NCBI GenBank assembly: GCA_035999365.1
Contig: DASYGT010000009.1
Location: forward strand, 1 to 64,000
Direction: 5' to 3'
Origin: DASYGT01 sp035999365
GTDB lineage: Bacteria > Actinomycetota > Actinomycetes > Mycobacteriales > Jatrophihabitantaceae
Length of the DNA: 64,000 nucleotides
Part shown: piece by piece, positions 24,067-32,918 of the stretch
How positions within the stretch are numbered: the stretch's first letter is position 1
How the letters are laid out: every line of letters starts with the position of its first letter
Made by a program: the position numbers and the translations under genes
The notes under the pieces: generated by a model
What the model was told of the DNA's origin: nothing
The model's input: only the letters and a program-made list of their open reading frames with translations
The model's database searches: none

Positions 24067-26211
24067 ATGCGGCGCTGGGGCGAATTCGTACTGCGTCACC
24101 GCAGGTGGGTGATCGGCATCTGGCTGGTGGTCCTGATTGCCGGCGGGGCGCTCGCGGGCAAGACGTCCAAGCGTTTGACGGTCGACTTCTCCCTTCCTGG
24201 CCAGCCGGGCACGCAGGCAGCGATGAAGATCAAGCAGGCCTTCGGCAACGGCGGCGACACCAACCCCTACGTCGTCGTTCTCACGATGCCGGCCGGGCAG
24301 ACGGTCACCGGCCACGAGGCGCAGATTGCCTCGTCGTTCACCGCGATCGAGTCATCCGTGCCCAGTACACGCGTCGTTGACGAGTCGAACACGGCCGATA
24401 AGGCGTTCCGCACCAAGGACGACCGCACCGCGTACGCGCTCGTGTTCTATCGGTTCAACCCCGATCCCAATCAGAAGCTGCTGACGACGCCGATCAAATC
24501 GGTTGCCAGCGCCGGCGCGCCCGACGGCGCCTCGGTGCAGGTGACCGGCGAGGACACCCTGGCGAGCGGTGGCGGCGGGGGCGGCCCGGGCGTACTCGGC
24601 GAGACCTTGCTCGGCGCGCTCGGTGCATTCGCCGTGCTCGCCTTCGTCTTCGGCTCGTTTCTCGCCTTCCTGCCACTGATCGTGGCCGCCGTGTCGATCC
24701 TCGCGACGTTCGTCATGCTCCTGCCGATCACCTACATCACGCACGTCTCGTTCATCGTCCAGTTCCTCGTCGCCCTGGTCGGTCTCGGCGTGGCGATCGA
24801 CTACTCGTTGCTGCTCGTCACCCGATGGCGAGAGGAACGTGACCGCGGCCGCGAGAATCACGAAGCCGTCATCGTTGCGATGGAGACGGCCGGACACGCC
24901 GTGCTGTTCAGCGGTGTCACCGTCGCGATCGGTCTGCTTGCTCTGATCGTGCTGCCGGTGCCGTTCATGCGCAGCATGGGCTACGGCGGCGCGCTCATCC
25001 CGCTGGCGAGCGTGCTGACCACGCTGAGCCTGACACCGGCCATTCTCGCCGGCATCGGCCCGAAGGTCGATTGGCCCAAGCTGCGGCACGAGAACCGCGC
25101 GAGCCGTGGCTGGAGCCGTTGGGCGCAGATGATCGTGCGGCGGCGGTGGATCGCTGCCATCGCCGCGCTCGCCGCGCTGGCAGCGTGCATCGGCGTGTTC
25201 ATGGGCATCAAGATCGGCCTCGCCTCATCGGCCTCGTTGGCGAAGAAGGGTCCTGCCTACGAAGCGCTCCAGACGCTCGAGCGGGGTGGTGTCTCGACGG
25301 GCACGCTCACCCCGATCGAGGTGCTCGTACACAGTGACCAGGCTGCGGCGGTGGCGAGCAGGCTGAGCACGATCCCTGGCGTGGAACACACCCTGCTGGC
25401 CAAGGGTCCGGCGGGCACGCGAAACGGCCTCACCGACCTCATCCTGATCCCTGATCAGGAGACGGTGAACTCCAAGAGCGTCGGGGTCGTCAAGCGGGTC
25501 AAGAGTGCCGTCGACTCGCTTCCCGGCGTCGTCGGCGTCACCGGTGTCGGTGCGGCGCAGATCGATTTCATGCATGCCGTGTACGGCAATTTCCCGCTCA
25601 TGCTCGTCGTGATTGCCCTGCTCACCTACATCCTGCTGGCACGCGCCTTCCGGTCGCTGCTCCTTCCGCTCAAGGCGCTGCTGCTGAACCTCGTCTCACT
25701 CGCGGCGACGCTCGGAATCATGGTGCTGTTCTGGCAGGACGGCCACGGGTCGTCGTCCATCTTCGGGATCCACGCCACCGGCGCGGTGACCTTCTGGATC
25801 CCGCTGATGGTCTTCGCCTTCCTGTTCGGCCTGTCGATGGACTACGAGGTATTCATCCTGTCGCGGGTGCGGGAGGAATATGACGCCGCGAAATCGACCG
25901 ACGCCGCCGTGGTCGAGGGGATCGGCCGCACTGGGCGGCTGGTGACGAGTGCGGCGTTGATCCTCTTCCTCGCCTTCGCCGCGCTGGCCTCCGGCCCCGG
26001 CACCGACCTCAAGACACTGGCCACCGGTCTGGGCATCGGCATCCTGCTCGACGCGACGATCGTCCGGTCGGTGCTGGTGCCGTCGCTGGTGTCACTGTTC
26101 GGCAGTTGGAATTGGTACCTGCCACGCGGAGCCGCGCGGTTGCTGCGGGTCGAGCCGTCGTACCCGCACGCGGAGGATGATCGCGAACTCGTCGGCTCCG
26201 GGGTCAGGTGA
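24067..26211 (+). CDS. MMPL-family RND transporter
   Basis: 714 residues, about 12 membrane segments: one at 13-33, a cluster at about 175-340, one near 370-390, and a second cluster at about 520-690. The conserved Asp-Tyr proton-relay pairs are both present: GVAIDYSLLLVTRWREE (near 240) and GLSMDYEVFILSRVREEYD (near 590). Two periplasmic loops separate the clusters. Start ATG 24067 has GGAGG upstream; the longer frame to 23992 adds no conserved sequence. MmpL proteins export lipids or other hydrophobic compounds across the inner membrane using the proton gradient. The lipid cargo cannot be assigned; no adjacent lipid-assembly genes. Confidence 0.92.
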   Translation: MRRWGEFVLRHRRWVIGIWLVVLIAGGALAGKTSKRLTVDFSLPGQPGTQAAMKIKQAFGNGGDTNPYVVVLTMPAGQTVTGHEAQIASSFTAIESSVPSTRVVDESNTADKAFRTKDDRTAYALVFYRFNPDPNQKLLTTPIKSVASAGAPDGASVQVTGEDTLASGGGGGGPGVLGETLLGALGAFAVLAFVFGSFLAFLPLIVAAVSILATFVMLLPITYITHVSFIVQFLVALVGLGVAIDYSLLLVTRWREERDRGRENHEAVIVAMETAGHAVLFSGVTVAIGLLALIVLPVPFMRSMGYGGALIPLASVLTTLSLTPAILAGIGPKVDWPKLRHENRASRGWSRWAQMIVRRRWIAAIAALAALAACIGVFMGIKIGLASSASLAKKGPAYEALQTLERGGVSTGTLTPIEVLVHSDQAAAVASRLSTIPGVEHTLLAKGPAGTRNGLTDLILIPDQETVNSKSVGVVKRVKSAVDSLPGVVGVTGVGAAQIDFMHAVYGNFPLMLVVIALLTYILLARAFRSLLLPLKALLLNLVSLAATLGIMVLFWQDGHGSSSIFGIHATGAVTFWIPLMVFAFLFGLSMDYEVFILSRVREEYDAAKSTDAAVVEGIGRTGRLVTSAALILFLAFAALASGPGTDLKTLATGLGIGILLDATIVRSVLVPSLVSLFGSWNWYLPRGAARLLRVEPSYPHAEDDRELVGSGVR

Positions 26212-26223
26212 GCGCCCGCCCGC

Positions 26224-26733
26224 CTATGCGGCTGGTTCGCAGATGACGACCGGGATCTCGCGATCCGTCCACGACTGGTAGGAGGCGTAGTCGGCGTAGA
26301 GCTCGACGAGTCTCGGCCACAGTACGGCGCGTTCGTCGGCGTTGGCGGCGTGTGCGCTCATCGACTGCGTGCGACGGCCGATGCGTACCTCGACGCCGGG
26401 ATTGGCCAGGATGTTGTAGTACCACTGCGGGTTAGTCGGGGTGCCGCCTTGCGAGGCGACCAGGATGATGCGCTCGCCGTCGGCCATGAAACACAACGGT
26501 GCCGTCCTGGGCTGGCCGGACTTGCGGCCGATCGTCGTCACCAGGCAGATCGGGACGCCCTTACGCACCGCGCTGCCGATTCGCCACTTCTTGCCGAGCC
26601 GGCCGCCCGTCACCCGGTACATCTTCGTATGCACCGCCGACATGACCTTGATGATCTTCAGCGTGCTCGGCCGGTCGAGTCCGGTCGGCTTCGGCTTCGG
26701 CCCCTGCTTCGCTTTGGTCTTCGGCTCATTCAT
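26224..26733 (-). CDS. Deazaflavin (F420)-dependent nitroreductase/quinone reductase family protein
   Basis: 169 residues. The split beta-barrel core shows family hallmarks: VRKGVPICLVTTIGRKSGQP, RTAPLCFMADGERIILVASQ, and GGTPTNPQWYYNILANPGVE near 105-124. The family (Ddn/FDOR-A type) uses coenzyme F420, lipids or quinones; an F420-pathway gene (cofC/fbiD-like) is also in this window. A lysine-rich N terminus (KTKAKQGPKPKP) may contact membrane lipids. Start ATG 26733 was taken because the longer frame is non-coding-like and contains the operator. A KstR-like site lies 8 bp upstream, suggesting control by a steroid/lipid regulator. Confidence 0.87.
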   Translation of the reverse strand: MNEPKTKAKQGPKPKPTGLDRPSTLKIIKVMSAVHTKMYRVTGGRLGKKWRIGSAVRKGVPICLVTTIGRKSGQPRTAPLCFMADGERIILVASQGGTPTNPQWYYNILANPGVEVRIGRRTQSMSAHAANADERAVLWPRLVELYADYASYQSWTDREIPVVICEPAA

Positions 26734-26741
26734 CCGCAAAG

Positions 26742-26755
26742 TAGAACGTGTTACA
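26742..26755. promoter_or_regulatory. KstR-like operator between F420-reductase and DUF2277 genes
   Basis: TAGAACGTGTTACA matches TNNAACNNGTTNNA at all fixed positions. It shares the AACGTGTT core with the site upstream of the GMC oxidoreductase gene. It lies 8 bp before the reductase start and 47 bp before the divergent DUF2277 start, so it could control both. Confidence 0.65.
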
Positions 26756-26802
26756 CCTGCTGGACGCAAGACCTCTGCGGGCGAGCGTGGCAAGCTGTAG
26801 GT

Positions 26803-27084
26803 ATGTGCCGCAACATCAAGACCCTGCACAATTTCGAGCCGCCGGCCACACATGACGAGGTGCACGCGGCAGCCTTGCAGTACGTCCGCAAGGTATCCGG
26901 GGCGAGCAAGCCGTCCGTCGCCAACCAAGAGGCGTTCGACGCGGCCGTGCACGAGATCGCGCACACCACCCGGCACCTGCTCGAGGCCCTTGTCACCGCT
27001 GCGCCACCACGGGATCGCGAGACCGAGGCGATCCGCGCGCGCGAGCGCAACGAGAAGCGGTTCGGCGTCGGCGCTCAGCTCTGA
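26803..27084 (+). CDS. DUF2277 family protein
   Basis: 93 residues beginning MCRNIKTLHNFEPPATHDEV, the characteristic opening of DUF2277 proteins. Then helical segments (AAALQYVRKVSGASKPSVAN, AVHEIAHTTRHLLEALVTAA) and a charged C terminus (ETEAIRARERNEKRFG). Function unknown. Divergent from the F420-dependent reductase and sharing its operator region. No clear RBS; the start is set by the conserved MCRNI. Confidence 0.85.
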   Translation: MCRNIKTLHNFEPPATHDEVHAAALQYVRKVSGASKPSVANQEAFDAAVHEIAHTTRHLLEALVTAAPPRDRETEAIRARERNEKRFGVGAQL

Positions 27085-27091
27085 CGAACCC

Positions 27092-27562
27092 TCAGACGGC
27101 GGCCCAGCGGTTCGCGGTCAGTTTCCAGCTCGGCATGTCGTCGAGTGACTGGGTGGCCTCATAGCTGCGGATGTATCCCGTCTTCGCGATGCGCCACGCG
27201 CCGTCGTCGCAGCGGCGGTACACGTCGTCGTAGAACGCCGCGCCGGTAAGCAGCATGTTGTACTCGGTGATGATCACCTTGTCCTCGAGGTACCAGCGCC
27301 CCGTGGCGGTGTCCCCGTCGACCGTGATCTCGGGGTGATGACACTGATGAACGGTGATGATCGCGCCGGTGCCCAGTGACTCGGTCATGAACGACACGAC
27401 CGCATCACGGCCGTCGCACTGCAGATGTGCGCCGTAGTTGGCGGCCACGTCGACGGTGAGTGTGTCGGCGAACTCGTCCCACTGCTTCAGATCAAGCGAG
27501 CGCAGGTACCGGTACTTGAGTTGTTTGATCTGCTCGAGAACCACCAGGTCTTCCGGGCGCAC
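27092..27562 (-). CDS. SnoaL_4-type NTF2-fold protein
   Basis: 156 residues from GTG 27562, preceded by GGAGGTAGGA; the much longer frame to 28096 runs into the neighbouring gene and is not coding. LEQIKQLKYRYLRSLDLKQW DEFADTLT is the classic start of the SnoaL-like (ring-hydroxylating dioxygenase beta-like) fold. HHPEITVDGDTATGRWYLED near 78-97 and GYIRSYEATQSLDD near 133 complete it. Members are dehydratases or isomerases of unknown substrate, often linked to steroid and aromatic catabolism. The gene is convergent with DUF2277. Confidence 0.82.
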   Translation of the reverse strand: MRPEDLVVLEQIKQLKYRYLRSLDLKQWDEFADTLTVDVAANYGAHLQCDGRDAVVSFMTESLGTGAIITVHQCHHPEITVDGDTATGRWYLEDKVIITEYNMLLTGAAFYDDVYRRCDDGAWRIAKTGYIRSYEATQSLDDMPSWKLTANRWAAV

Positions 27563-27643
27563 TCCTACCTCCTGTGTCGGCTGCCCGCAGCCTAGGCGAC
27601 CCGGCGCGTTGAGGGCGCGGTGACGGCGGGGGATGATCGCTCG

Positions 27644-28567
27644 ATGCGGATCCGGGTGATCGGGGCGGGCATCGTCGGATCGGCTTGCGCTCTGCGGTGC
27701 GCGCAGGCCGGGCACGAGATAGAGATCGTCGCGGAGGCAACGACCGACCTGACGACGTCGGCCATCGCTGCTGCGCTCTGGTACCCGTATCGGGCGCTGC
27801 CTGAGGTGGCTGTCACTCGCTGGGCGGGCATCGGCTACGCAGTGCTCGCCGATCTCGCAGCGGAGGCCGCCAGCGGTGTGGATCTGCGCACTGGCCGGCA
27901 ACTGTTCCGTGTACCCACGCCCGACCCGTGGTGGATCGACGCCGCCCCGCCCTTGAACCGTCTGGCAGCCGACGCGCTGCCCGACGGGTACGTCGACGGC
28001 CTCGAACTCACCGTGCCGGTCGTCGACATGCCGGTGCACCTGCGTTGGCTGACCGATCAGCTGCGCCGCTCGGATGTCACGTTCACGTTCGCGCACCTGG
28101 ACACCCTTGAGCAGGCGACGCCAGGGGTCGATCTAGTGATCAACTGTTCCGGCCTCGGCGCGCGAGCGCTCGCACGTGATGACTCCCTGTATCCCGTGCG
28201 TGGTCAAGTCGTTCTCGTGCGGCAACTGGGCGTGCGGCAGTGGCTGCTCGACGAGAGCGATCCGAGCAACCTCACCTACATCGTGCCGCGACGAGACACC
28301 GTCGTTCTGGGCGGCACTGCCCTGGAGGGCGACGCGGACGAACGAGTGCGAGCCGAGACCGCGGCAGACATCCTGCAGCGGGCCATCTCGCTGATGCCTG
28401 CGCTCGCCGGCGCTGAGGTGCTCGCGCACCGCGTGGGGCTGCGGCCCGCACGGCCGAGCGTGCGGTTGGAGCGCGAAGGCGACGTTGTGCACTGCTACGG
28501 GCACGGAGGCGCGGGGGTCACACTGGCCTACGGCTGTGCGCAGGACGTCGCTGACCTGCTTGCCTAA
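27644..28567 (+). CDS. D-amino-acid oxidase (DAO-family flavoenzyme)
   Basis: 307 residues. FAD motif RIRVIGAGIVGSACALRCAQ at the N terminus. SAIAAALWYPYRALPEVAVT near 41-60 corresponds to the DAAO segment that follows the flavin contact. VINCSGLGARALARDDSLYPVRGQ near 162-185 and the C-terminal VGLRPARPSVRLE with CYGHGGAGVTLAYGCA near 283-298 match the DAAO signature, including the substrate Arg. It would deaminate D-amino acids to 2-oxo acids with H2O2 release. There is a run of purines GGCGGGGGATGA before ATG 27644. D-aspartate oxidase is an alternative. Confidence 0.87.
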   Translation: MRIRVIGAGIVGSACALRCAQAGHEIEIVAEATTDLTTSAIAAALWYPYRALPEVAVTRWAGIGYAVLADLAAEAASGVDLRTGRQLFRVPTPDPWWIDAAPPLNRLAADALPDGYVDGLELTVPVVDMPVHLRWLTDQLRRSDVTFTFAHLDTLEQATPGVDLVINCSGLGARALARDDSLYPVRGQVVLVRQLGVRQWLLDESDPSNLTYIVPRRDTVVLGGTALEGDADERVRAETAADILQRAISLMPALAGAEVLAHRVGLRPARPSVRLEREGDVVHCYGHGGAGVTLAYGCAQDVADLLA

Positions 28568-28572
28568 CCCGG

Positions 28573-29256
28573 TCAGACCAGGCCGAAGACGGGTACCGCG
28601 GCGCCTGACACGAGTGCGGCTCGGGGCGAGGCAAGAAAGACGAACACTTCGGCGACTTCGCCGATCTTCGGCCAGTTGTCGTGTGCGGCGCCGGGCATCG
28701 CCGCGCGGTTGGCCGGGGTGTCGATGATGCTGGGCACGACTGCGTTCACCGTGATGGCGCTGCCGCGCGTCTCGCGGGCCGCCATCGAGACAAGATGGAG
28801 CACTGCGAGCTTGCTCACCGAGTAGGCGAAGCCGACACCCTCGAGTGACTGCGCGGCCCGGCTGGACGTATGCACGATGCGGCCTTCGCCCACCGTCGTC
28901 ATGCGTCGCAGGGCGTGCTTGGTGAGCAATGCTGCACTCGTGAGATTCAGGCGAAGCTGCTCGTGCAACTCGTCGACGTCCAGGTCGCGCAGCGACGATG
29001 CTCCGGCGAAGCCGCCGACGACGTTCAGGACGGCCCACGGCACCTCGGTATTGTCGAACCAACTGCCGAGTGCCGCGTCGTCCAGCACGTCCACGGCTTC
29101 GTAGGACACTCCGGTCATCTGGTTTTCGGCCGCAGGGACGTGCCGATCCAGGCCGGACACCGTGGCCCCGGCGGCGAGGCATGCACGCGCCACGCCACCG
29201 CCCAGCGCCCCGGCGGCGCCGACGACCACGATTCGCCTGCCGTCGAGATCAGCCAC
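28573..29256 (-). CDS. Short-chain dehydrogenase/reductase (SDR)
   Basis: 227 residues starting GTG 29256 (MADLDGRRIVVVGAAGALGG). Cofactor motif GAAGALGGGVARA near 12-24; VLNVVGGFAGA replaces the NNAG element; catalytic YSVSK near 146-150 with an upstream Ser in VHTSSRAAQ. The C terminus GAAVPVFGLV is the usual SDR end. The start is supported by a TAGGGT -10 box at 29264-29269, 7 nt upstream, i.e. leaderless translation; that box overlaps the stop codon of the upstream lipase gene. Substrate unknown. Confidence 0.85.
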   Translation of the reverse strand: MADLDGRRIVVVGAAGALGGGVARACLAAGATVSGLDRHVPAAENQMTGVSYEAVDVLDDAALGSWFDNTEVPWAVLNVVGGFAGASSLRDLDVDELHEQLRLNLTSAALLTKHALRRMTTVGEGRIVHTSSRAAQSLEGVGFAYSVSKLAVLHLVSMAARETRGSAITVNAVVPSIIDTPANRAAMPGAAHDNWPKIGEVAEVFVFLASPRAALVSGAAVPVFGLV

Positions 29257-29266
29257 GGGGCCGACC

Positions 29267-30487
29267 CTAGCCGAGCCAGTCCCGCAGGTGCTCGTAGATG
29301 ACACGGTCACCCAGCAAGTGGAAGTGGTGCTTTCCCCCCAGGTGCAGGGTGCGTTCGACGTCGAACGTCAATCGCCGTCGTGGTCCGTTGCCCGTTGCGC
29401 TGGCGTGGTCGACGAGCAGGTCGCCGAGGAAGGGCACCCGGCTCGTCGGCCGGCGGCTCAATGTCGCCGACACCGCGTAATGCGCGACGTCTGCCAGAAG
29501 CGCGATGTCGGTGCAGTTGTCGATGCAGTCTTCGGGGTCGAGGTCGCGCCAGTCCGCCTCTACGAGCGCGCCGTGGCGCAGGTCCTTGATGCCCACGCTG
29601 CGCCGATTGAGCCACGTGGCGAACGGCCTGGCCTCCGGCAGCCTCGCCATCGCGCGCGTGCCCTTGTTGACGATCCGCTCGAGCGGTGCGCCGAGATGCG
29701 GTGCTCCGAGGCCGACGACGTGCCGAAGCGCGGTGACCCACTGCATCCCCGACTCGGCAGCCTGGTGCGCGGCGCTGCGCGCGACGAGACCGCCCATCGA
29801 ATGACCGACGATCGTGAGCTCGCGCACCGGAACCGGCCAGAGCCGGACGAGTTCGTCGAGCTGTTCGGCCAGCTCCCATCCGTTCGCCGAGATGTGCAGA
29901 CCGGAGTTGAAACAGACGTACAGCGGGGTCCAGCCGCACTCGTCGCGCAACAGCGATCCGTAGGTCACAGTGCGGCCGCCCCAGGTGCGCTCGGCGCGGA
30001 AACTCCACGACACGTCGCTCTCACAGAGGCCGTGCAGGAACACGATCACCCGGTTGGTGGCCGTGTCGCCCACGTCGTGGACGACGTTCGCCGGGACGCG
30101 GCGCAGGCGGCCGCCGTGCATACGAACCTTCATGTCGGTCGCGAGGGCGGGTCGGTCGGCTGCGAGGCGATCTCCCCAGAATCCGTTCAGTGCACCGAGG
30201 GCGAACCGGCCACGAGCATCGTCGTGCAACGACGGGGCAGCCGGGTCGATGGCAGTCTGAGCAGCGAGGCCCAGGACGGCTGGGATCACCTGCACACCTA
30301 GCCGGGTCGAGGTGTGGGCGATCGCCGAGATCCCGTCGTGCATCATCCGGACCGGAACCCCCGGCGGGCCGACCAGGTCGAAGAGCCTGCGTGCTACAGC
30401 CCGGTGGACGTCGCGGGCCACCTCGGCCACCTCGCCCAGTGCCACGCCGAGCAAGCCGCCGGCGTCACGCGCCTCCTCCGGCCTCAT
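29267..30487 (-). CDS. Alpha/beta-hydrolase (lipase-like) protein
   Basis: 406 residues. A long helical N-terminal region (1-160) with no signal peptide precedes the hydrolase core. The core carries VIVFLHGLCESDVSWSF (oxyanion HG) near 170 and the nucleophile elbow LTIVGHSMGGLVARSAAHQA near 253. Candidates for the acid/His pair lie in DIALLADVAHYAV and the C-terminal GGKHHFHLLGD. The PGAP1/GPI-inositol-deacylase-like superfamily is the nearest match by pattern. ATG 30487 has a TATCGT box 6 nt upstream, indicating a leaderless transcript. Substrate is probably an ester lipid, but this is inference. Confidence 0.82.
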   Translation of the reverse strand: MRPEEARDAGGLLGVALGEVAEVARDVHRAVARRLFDLVGPPGVPVRMMHDGISAIAHTSTRLGVQVIPAVLGLAAQTAIDPAAPSLHDDARGRFALGALNGFWGDRLAADRPALATDMKVRMHGGRLRRVPANVVHDVGDTATNRVIVFLHGLCESDVSWSFRAERTWGGRTVTYGSLLRDECGWTPLYVCFNSGLHISANGWELAEQLDELVRLWPVPVRELTIVGHSMGGLVARSAAHQAAESGMQWVTALRHVVGLGAPHLGAPLERIVNKGTRAMARLPEARPFATWLNRRSVGIKDLRHGALVEADWRDLDPEDCIDNCTDIALLADVAHYAVSATLSRRPTSRVPFLGDLLVDHASATGNGPRRRLTFDVERTLHLGGKHHFHLLGDRVIYEHLRDWLG

Positions 30488-30661
30488 GCGGTCACGATAC
30501 AAAGTCGATCGTCTGCGGGCGCGCCGACGCACCGGCGACGTCGGGGCATACATCGGCCCTGCGCCGCGGTTGAACACGATGGCAAGCTGACAGGGACGCA
30601 CGTGACGCGGACGCCCGGACGCGGCACATCGCACATCGCATCGCGTGGAAGGGTGATCGCC

Positions 30662-32104
30662 ATGGCACTGCCCGCCGGAACGCCCACCGAGTTGTTCATC
30701 GACGGCAAGTGGAGCGGTGGCTCCGCCGGCACCTTCGCGGTGCTCGACCCGTCTACCGGCAAGTCGATCGTCGACGTCCCGCGTGCAGGCACCGACGACC
30801 TGGATCGCGCGCTGGCCGCGGCCGCGGCCGCGCAGCCGGGGTGGGCGGCAACGGCGCCCCGCGAGCGTGCCGAGGTACTGCGCAAGGCGTTCGAGCTGAT
30901 GATCGAGCAGCGTGAGCAGATCGCGTACCTGATGGCACTCGAGATGGGTAAGTCACTCACGGACGCACGCGGCGAGGTCACCTACGCGGCCGAATTCTTC
31001 CGCTGGTTCAGCGAGGAGGCCGTGCGCATCGACGGTCAGCTGCGCACGGCCCCGTCCGGGGCCAACAAGATTCTGACGATGCGCAAGCCCGTCGGGGTGG
31101 CCCTGCTGCTGACGCCGTGGAACTTCCCGGCGGCGATGGCGACCCGCAAGGTCGGCCCCGCTCTCGCGGCCGGCTGCACCGTCGTGCTCAAGCCGGCAGA
31201 GGACACGCCACTCACGGCGCTGCTGCTCGCGCAGATCCTTACCGACGCGGGCGCGCCCGCAGGGACGGTGAACGTGCTGACGACGGACAAGCCCGGCGAA
31301 CTGGTCGCGGCAGCTCTGGCCGACAGCCGGGTGCGCAAACTGTCGTTCACCGGCTCGACCGGGGTCGGGCGGACGTTGCTGAAGCAGGCCGCCGACCGGA
31401 TCGTCAACACCACCCTCGAACTCGGCGGCAACGACCCGTTCATCGTGCTCGACGACGCCGATGTCGACGCCGCCGTCGACGGCGCGATGCTGGCCAAGAT
31501 GCGCAACGGCGGCCAGGCGTGCACCGCGGCCAACAGGTTCCTCGTCGCCGATTCGGTGGCGGACGAGTTCGGCCGCAAGCTGGCGGAGCGGATGAGTGCG
31601 CTCCGGGTCGGTGCCGGCACTGACGAGAACACCCAGCTCGGACCGATGGTGAACGCCAAGGCTGTCGACGGCATCGCCGACAAGGTCGACCGCTCCGTGC
31701 AAGCCGGCGCGCGGCCTCTGATCGGCGCCGTTCGCGACGAGCGCCCCGGGTTCTTCTATCCGGCGACGGTGCTGGCCGACGTTCCGCGCGATTCCGCTGT
31801 GGCGACCGAAGAGGTGTTCGGCCCGGTCGCTCCCATCATCCGGGTGCACGATGAGGACGACGCTCTGGCGATTGCCAACGCCTCCGAGATGGGCCTGACC
31901 GGGTACGTGTACACCGGTTCGCTGGCCCGCGGGTTGCGTGTGTGCGAACGGCTCGAGGTCGGGATGATCGGACTCAACCGCGGCCTGGTCTCTGACCCGG
32001 CCGCACCGTTCGGAGGAGTGAAGCAATCGGGGCTGGGCCGCGAGGGCGGCTACGAAGGCATCGACGCCTACCTCGAGACGACGTACGTCGCCACCGAGTG
32101 GTGA
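30662..32104 (+). CDS. NAD(P)-dependent aldehyde dehydrogenase (succinate-semialdehyde type)
   Basis: 480 residues, normal ALDH length. Catalytic Cys in NGGQACTAANRF near 280, general-base Glu in NTTLELGGNDPFIVLDDADV near 245-264, Asn in LLTPWNFPAAMATRKVGPAL near 143-162, and the cofactor loop LSFTGSTGVGRTLL near 220. GQACTAANRF and the C-terminal PFGGVKQSGLGREGGYEGID favour the succinate-semialdehyde/gamma-hydroxybutyraldehyde group. RBS GGAAGG precedes ATG 30662. It stands alone (no GABA transaminase nearby), so gabD is likely but not certain. Confidence 0.87.
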   Translation: MALPAGTPTELFIDGKWSGGSAGTFAVLDPSTGKSIVDVPRAGTDDLDRALAAAAAAQPGWAATAPRERAEVLRKAFELMIEQREQIAYLMALEMGKSLTDARGEVTYAAEFFRWFSEEAVRIDGQLRTAPSGANKILTMRKPVGVALLLTPWNFPAAMATRKVGPALAAGCTVVLKPAEDTPLTALLLAQILTDAGAPAGTVNVLTTDKPGELVAAALADSRVRKLSFTGSTGVGRTLLKQAADRIVNTTLELGGNDPFIVLDDADVDAAVDGAMLAKMRNGGQACTAANRFLVADSVADEFGRKLAERMSALRVGAGTDENTQLGPMVNAKAVDGIADKVDRSVQAGARPLIGAVRDERPGFFYPATVLADVPRDSAVATEEVFGPVAPIIRVHDEDDALAIANASEMGLTGYVYTGSLARGLRVCERLEVGMIGLNRGLVSDPAAPFGGVKQSGLGREGGYEGIDAYLETTYVATEW

Positions 32105-32139
32105 GCGCCCGCCCATCGGAGGCCGTAGGCCGCGCGAGC

Positions 32140-32868
32140 TCAGCCTCGGGACAGTGCGGCGCCGATCCGGCGAGCGGCGGCCACGAGCACGGGCGCGAAA
32201 CGCGCGCCAGGCGTGCGGCCGAGGCGCTCGATCGGCCCTGAAATCGAGATCGCTGCGAGCAGGTCTCCGCTGGCGGAAATCACCGGCGCCGACACCGACG
32301 CCACGCCCGCTTCGCGCTGCCCGACCGACTGGGCCCACCCTCGGCGGCGAACTTCCGCCAGCGTGCGAGGGGTGAACTCAGCCGCCGCGAGCACGTCGCC
32401 GATCGATGTCGGGTCGGCCCAGGCACACAGCACCTGGGCGCCCGAGCCTGCCGTCAGTGGCAGCCTCGATCCGACGGGGACCGTCGTCCGCAGTCCTGTC
32501 GCCCGCTCGGCTGCCGCAACGCAGACCCGGTCGTTGCCCTCGCGGCGGTAGAGCTGTGCGCTCTCCCCGCACTCGTCGCGCACCCAGGCCAGCGACGGCT
32601 CGGCGGCGATGATGAGCGCGTCCGGCACGGCCGTGGCGAGCTCGCCGACCCGTGGGCCGACCACGAATCGTCCCGTGCCCTCACGGGCGAGCAGTCCGTG
32701 TACCTCGAGTGCCACAGCGAGGCGATGCGCTGTGGCACGGGGGAGCGATGTCGCCTCCACCAGTTCGGCGAGCGTTCGCGGCGCTTCGGCGGCCGCGGCG
32801 AGGATGGCTACTGTCTTGTCGACGACGCCGATGCCGCTGGATGGGGCCGCGCTGCTAGTGTGTCCCAT
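32140..32868 (-). CDS. IclR-family regulator of leuCD (NdgR/LtbR-like)
   Basis: 242 residues. Winged helix at about 15-75: GVVDKTVAILAAAAEAPRTL then ATSLPRATAHRLAVALEVHG. The IclR effector domain follows, with GSRLPLTAGSGAQVLCAWAD near 130 and VASVSAPVISASGDLLAAIS near 195. Divergent from leuC with an inverted repeat between, exactly as for the known actinobacterial regulators of leucine biosynthesis (NdgR in Streptomyces, LtbR in Corynebacterium, Rv2989 in M. tuberculosis). A TAGTAT box (32875-32880 on the minus strand) lies 6 nt before its ATG, so it is probably leaderless and autoregulated. Confidence 0.92.
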   Translation of the reverse strand: MGHTSSAAPSSGIGVVDKTVAILAAAAEAPRTLAELVEATSLPRATAHRLAVALEVHGLLAREGTGRFVVGPRVGELATAVPDALIIAAEPSLAWVRDECGESAQLYRREGNDRVCVAAAERATGLRTTVPVGSRLPLTAGSGAQVLCAWADPTSIGDVLAAAEFTPRTLAEVRRRGWAQSVGQREAGVASVSAPVISASGDLLAAISISGPIERLGRTPGARFAPVLVAAARRIGAALSRG

Positions 32869-32883
32869 GAAGCGATACTAGTT

Positions 32884-32898
32884 TCTCATATGTTGAGA
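32884..32898. promoter_or_regulatory. Operator between iclR and leuC
   Basis: TCTCA-TATGT-TGAGA is a perfect inverted repeat with a 5-bp spacer, 15 bp past the iclR start and 20 bp before leuC. Its position fits binding by the adjacent IclR-type protein to control both directions. TATGTT inside it may be part of the leuC -10 region. Confidence 0.75.
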
Positions 32899-32918
32899 TA
32901 GCAAGAGAGAAGGCGGCC

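Noticed and set aside
30953..32338. 461-codon minus-strand frame opposite the aldehyde dehydrogenase
   Set aside because: Antisense shadow; the plus-strand gene has all ALDH catalytic motifs.
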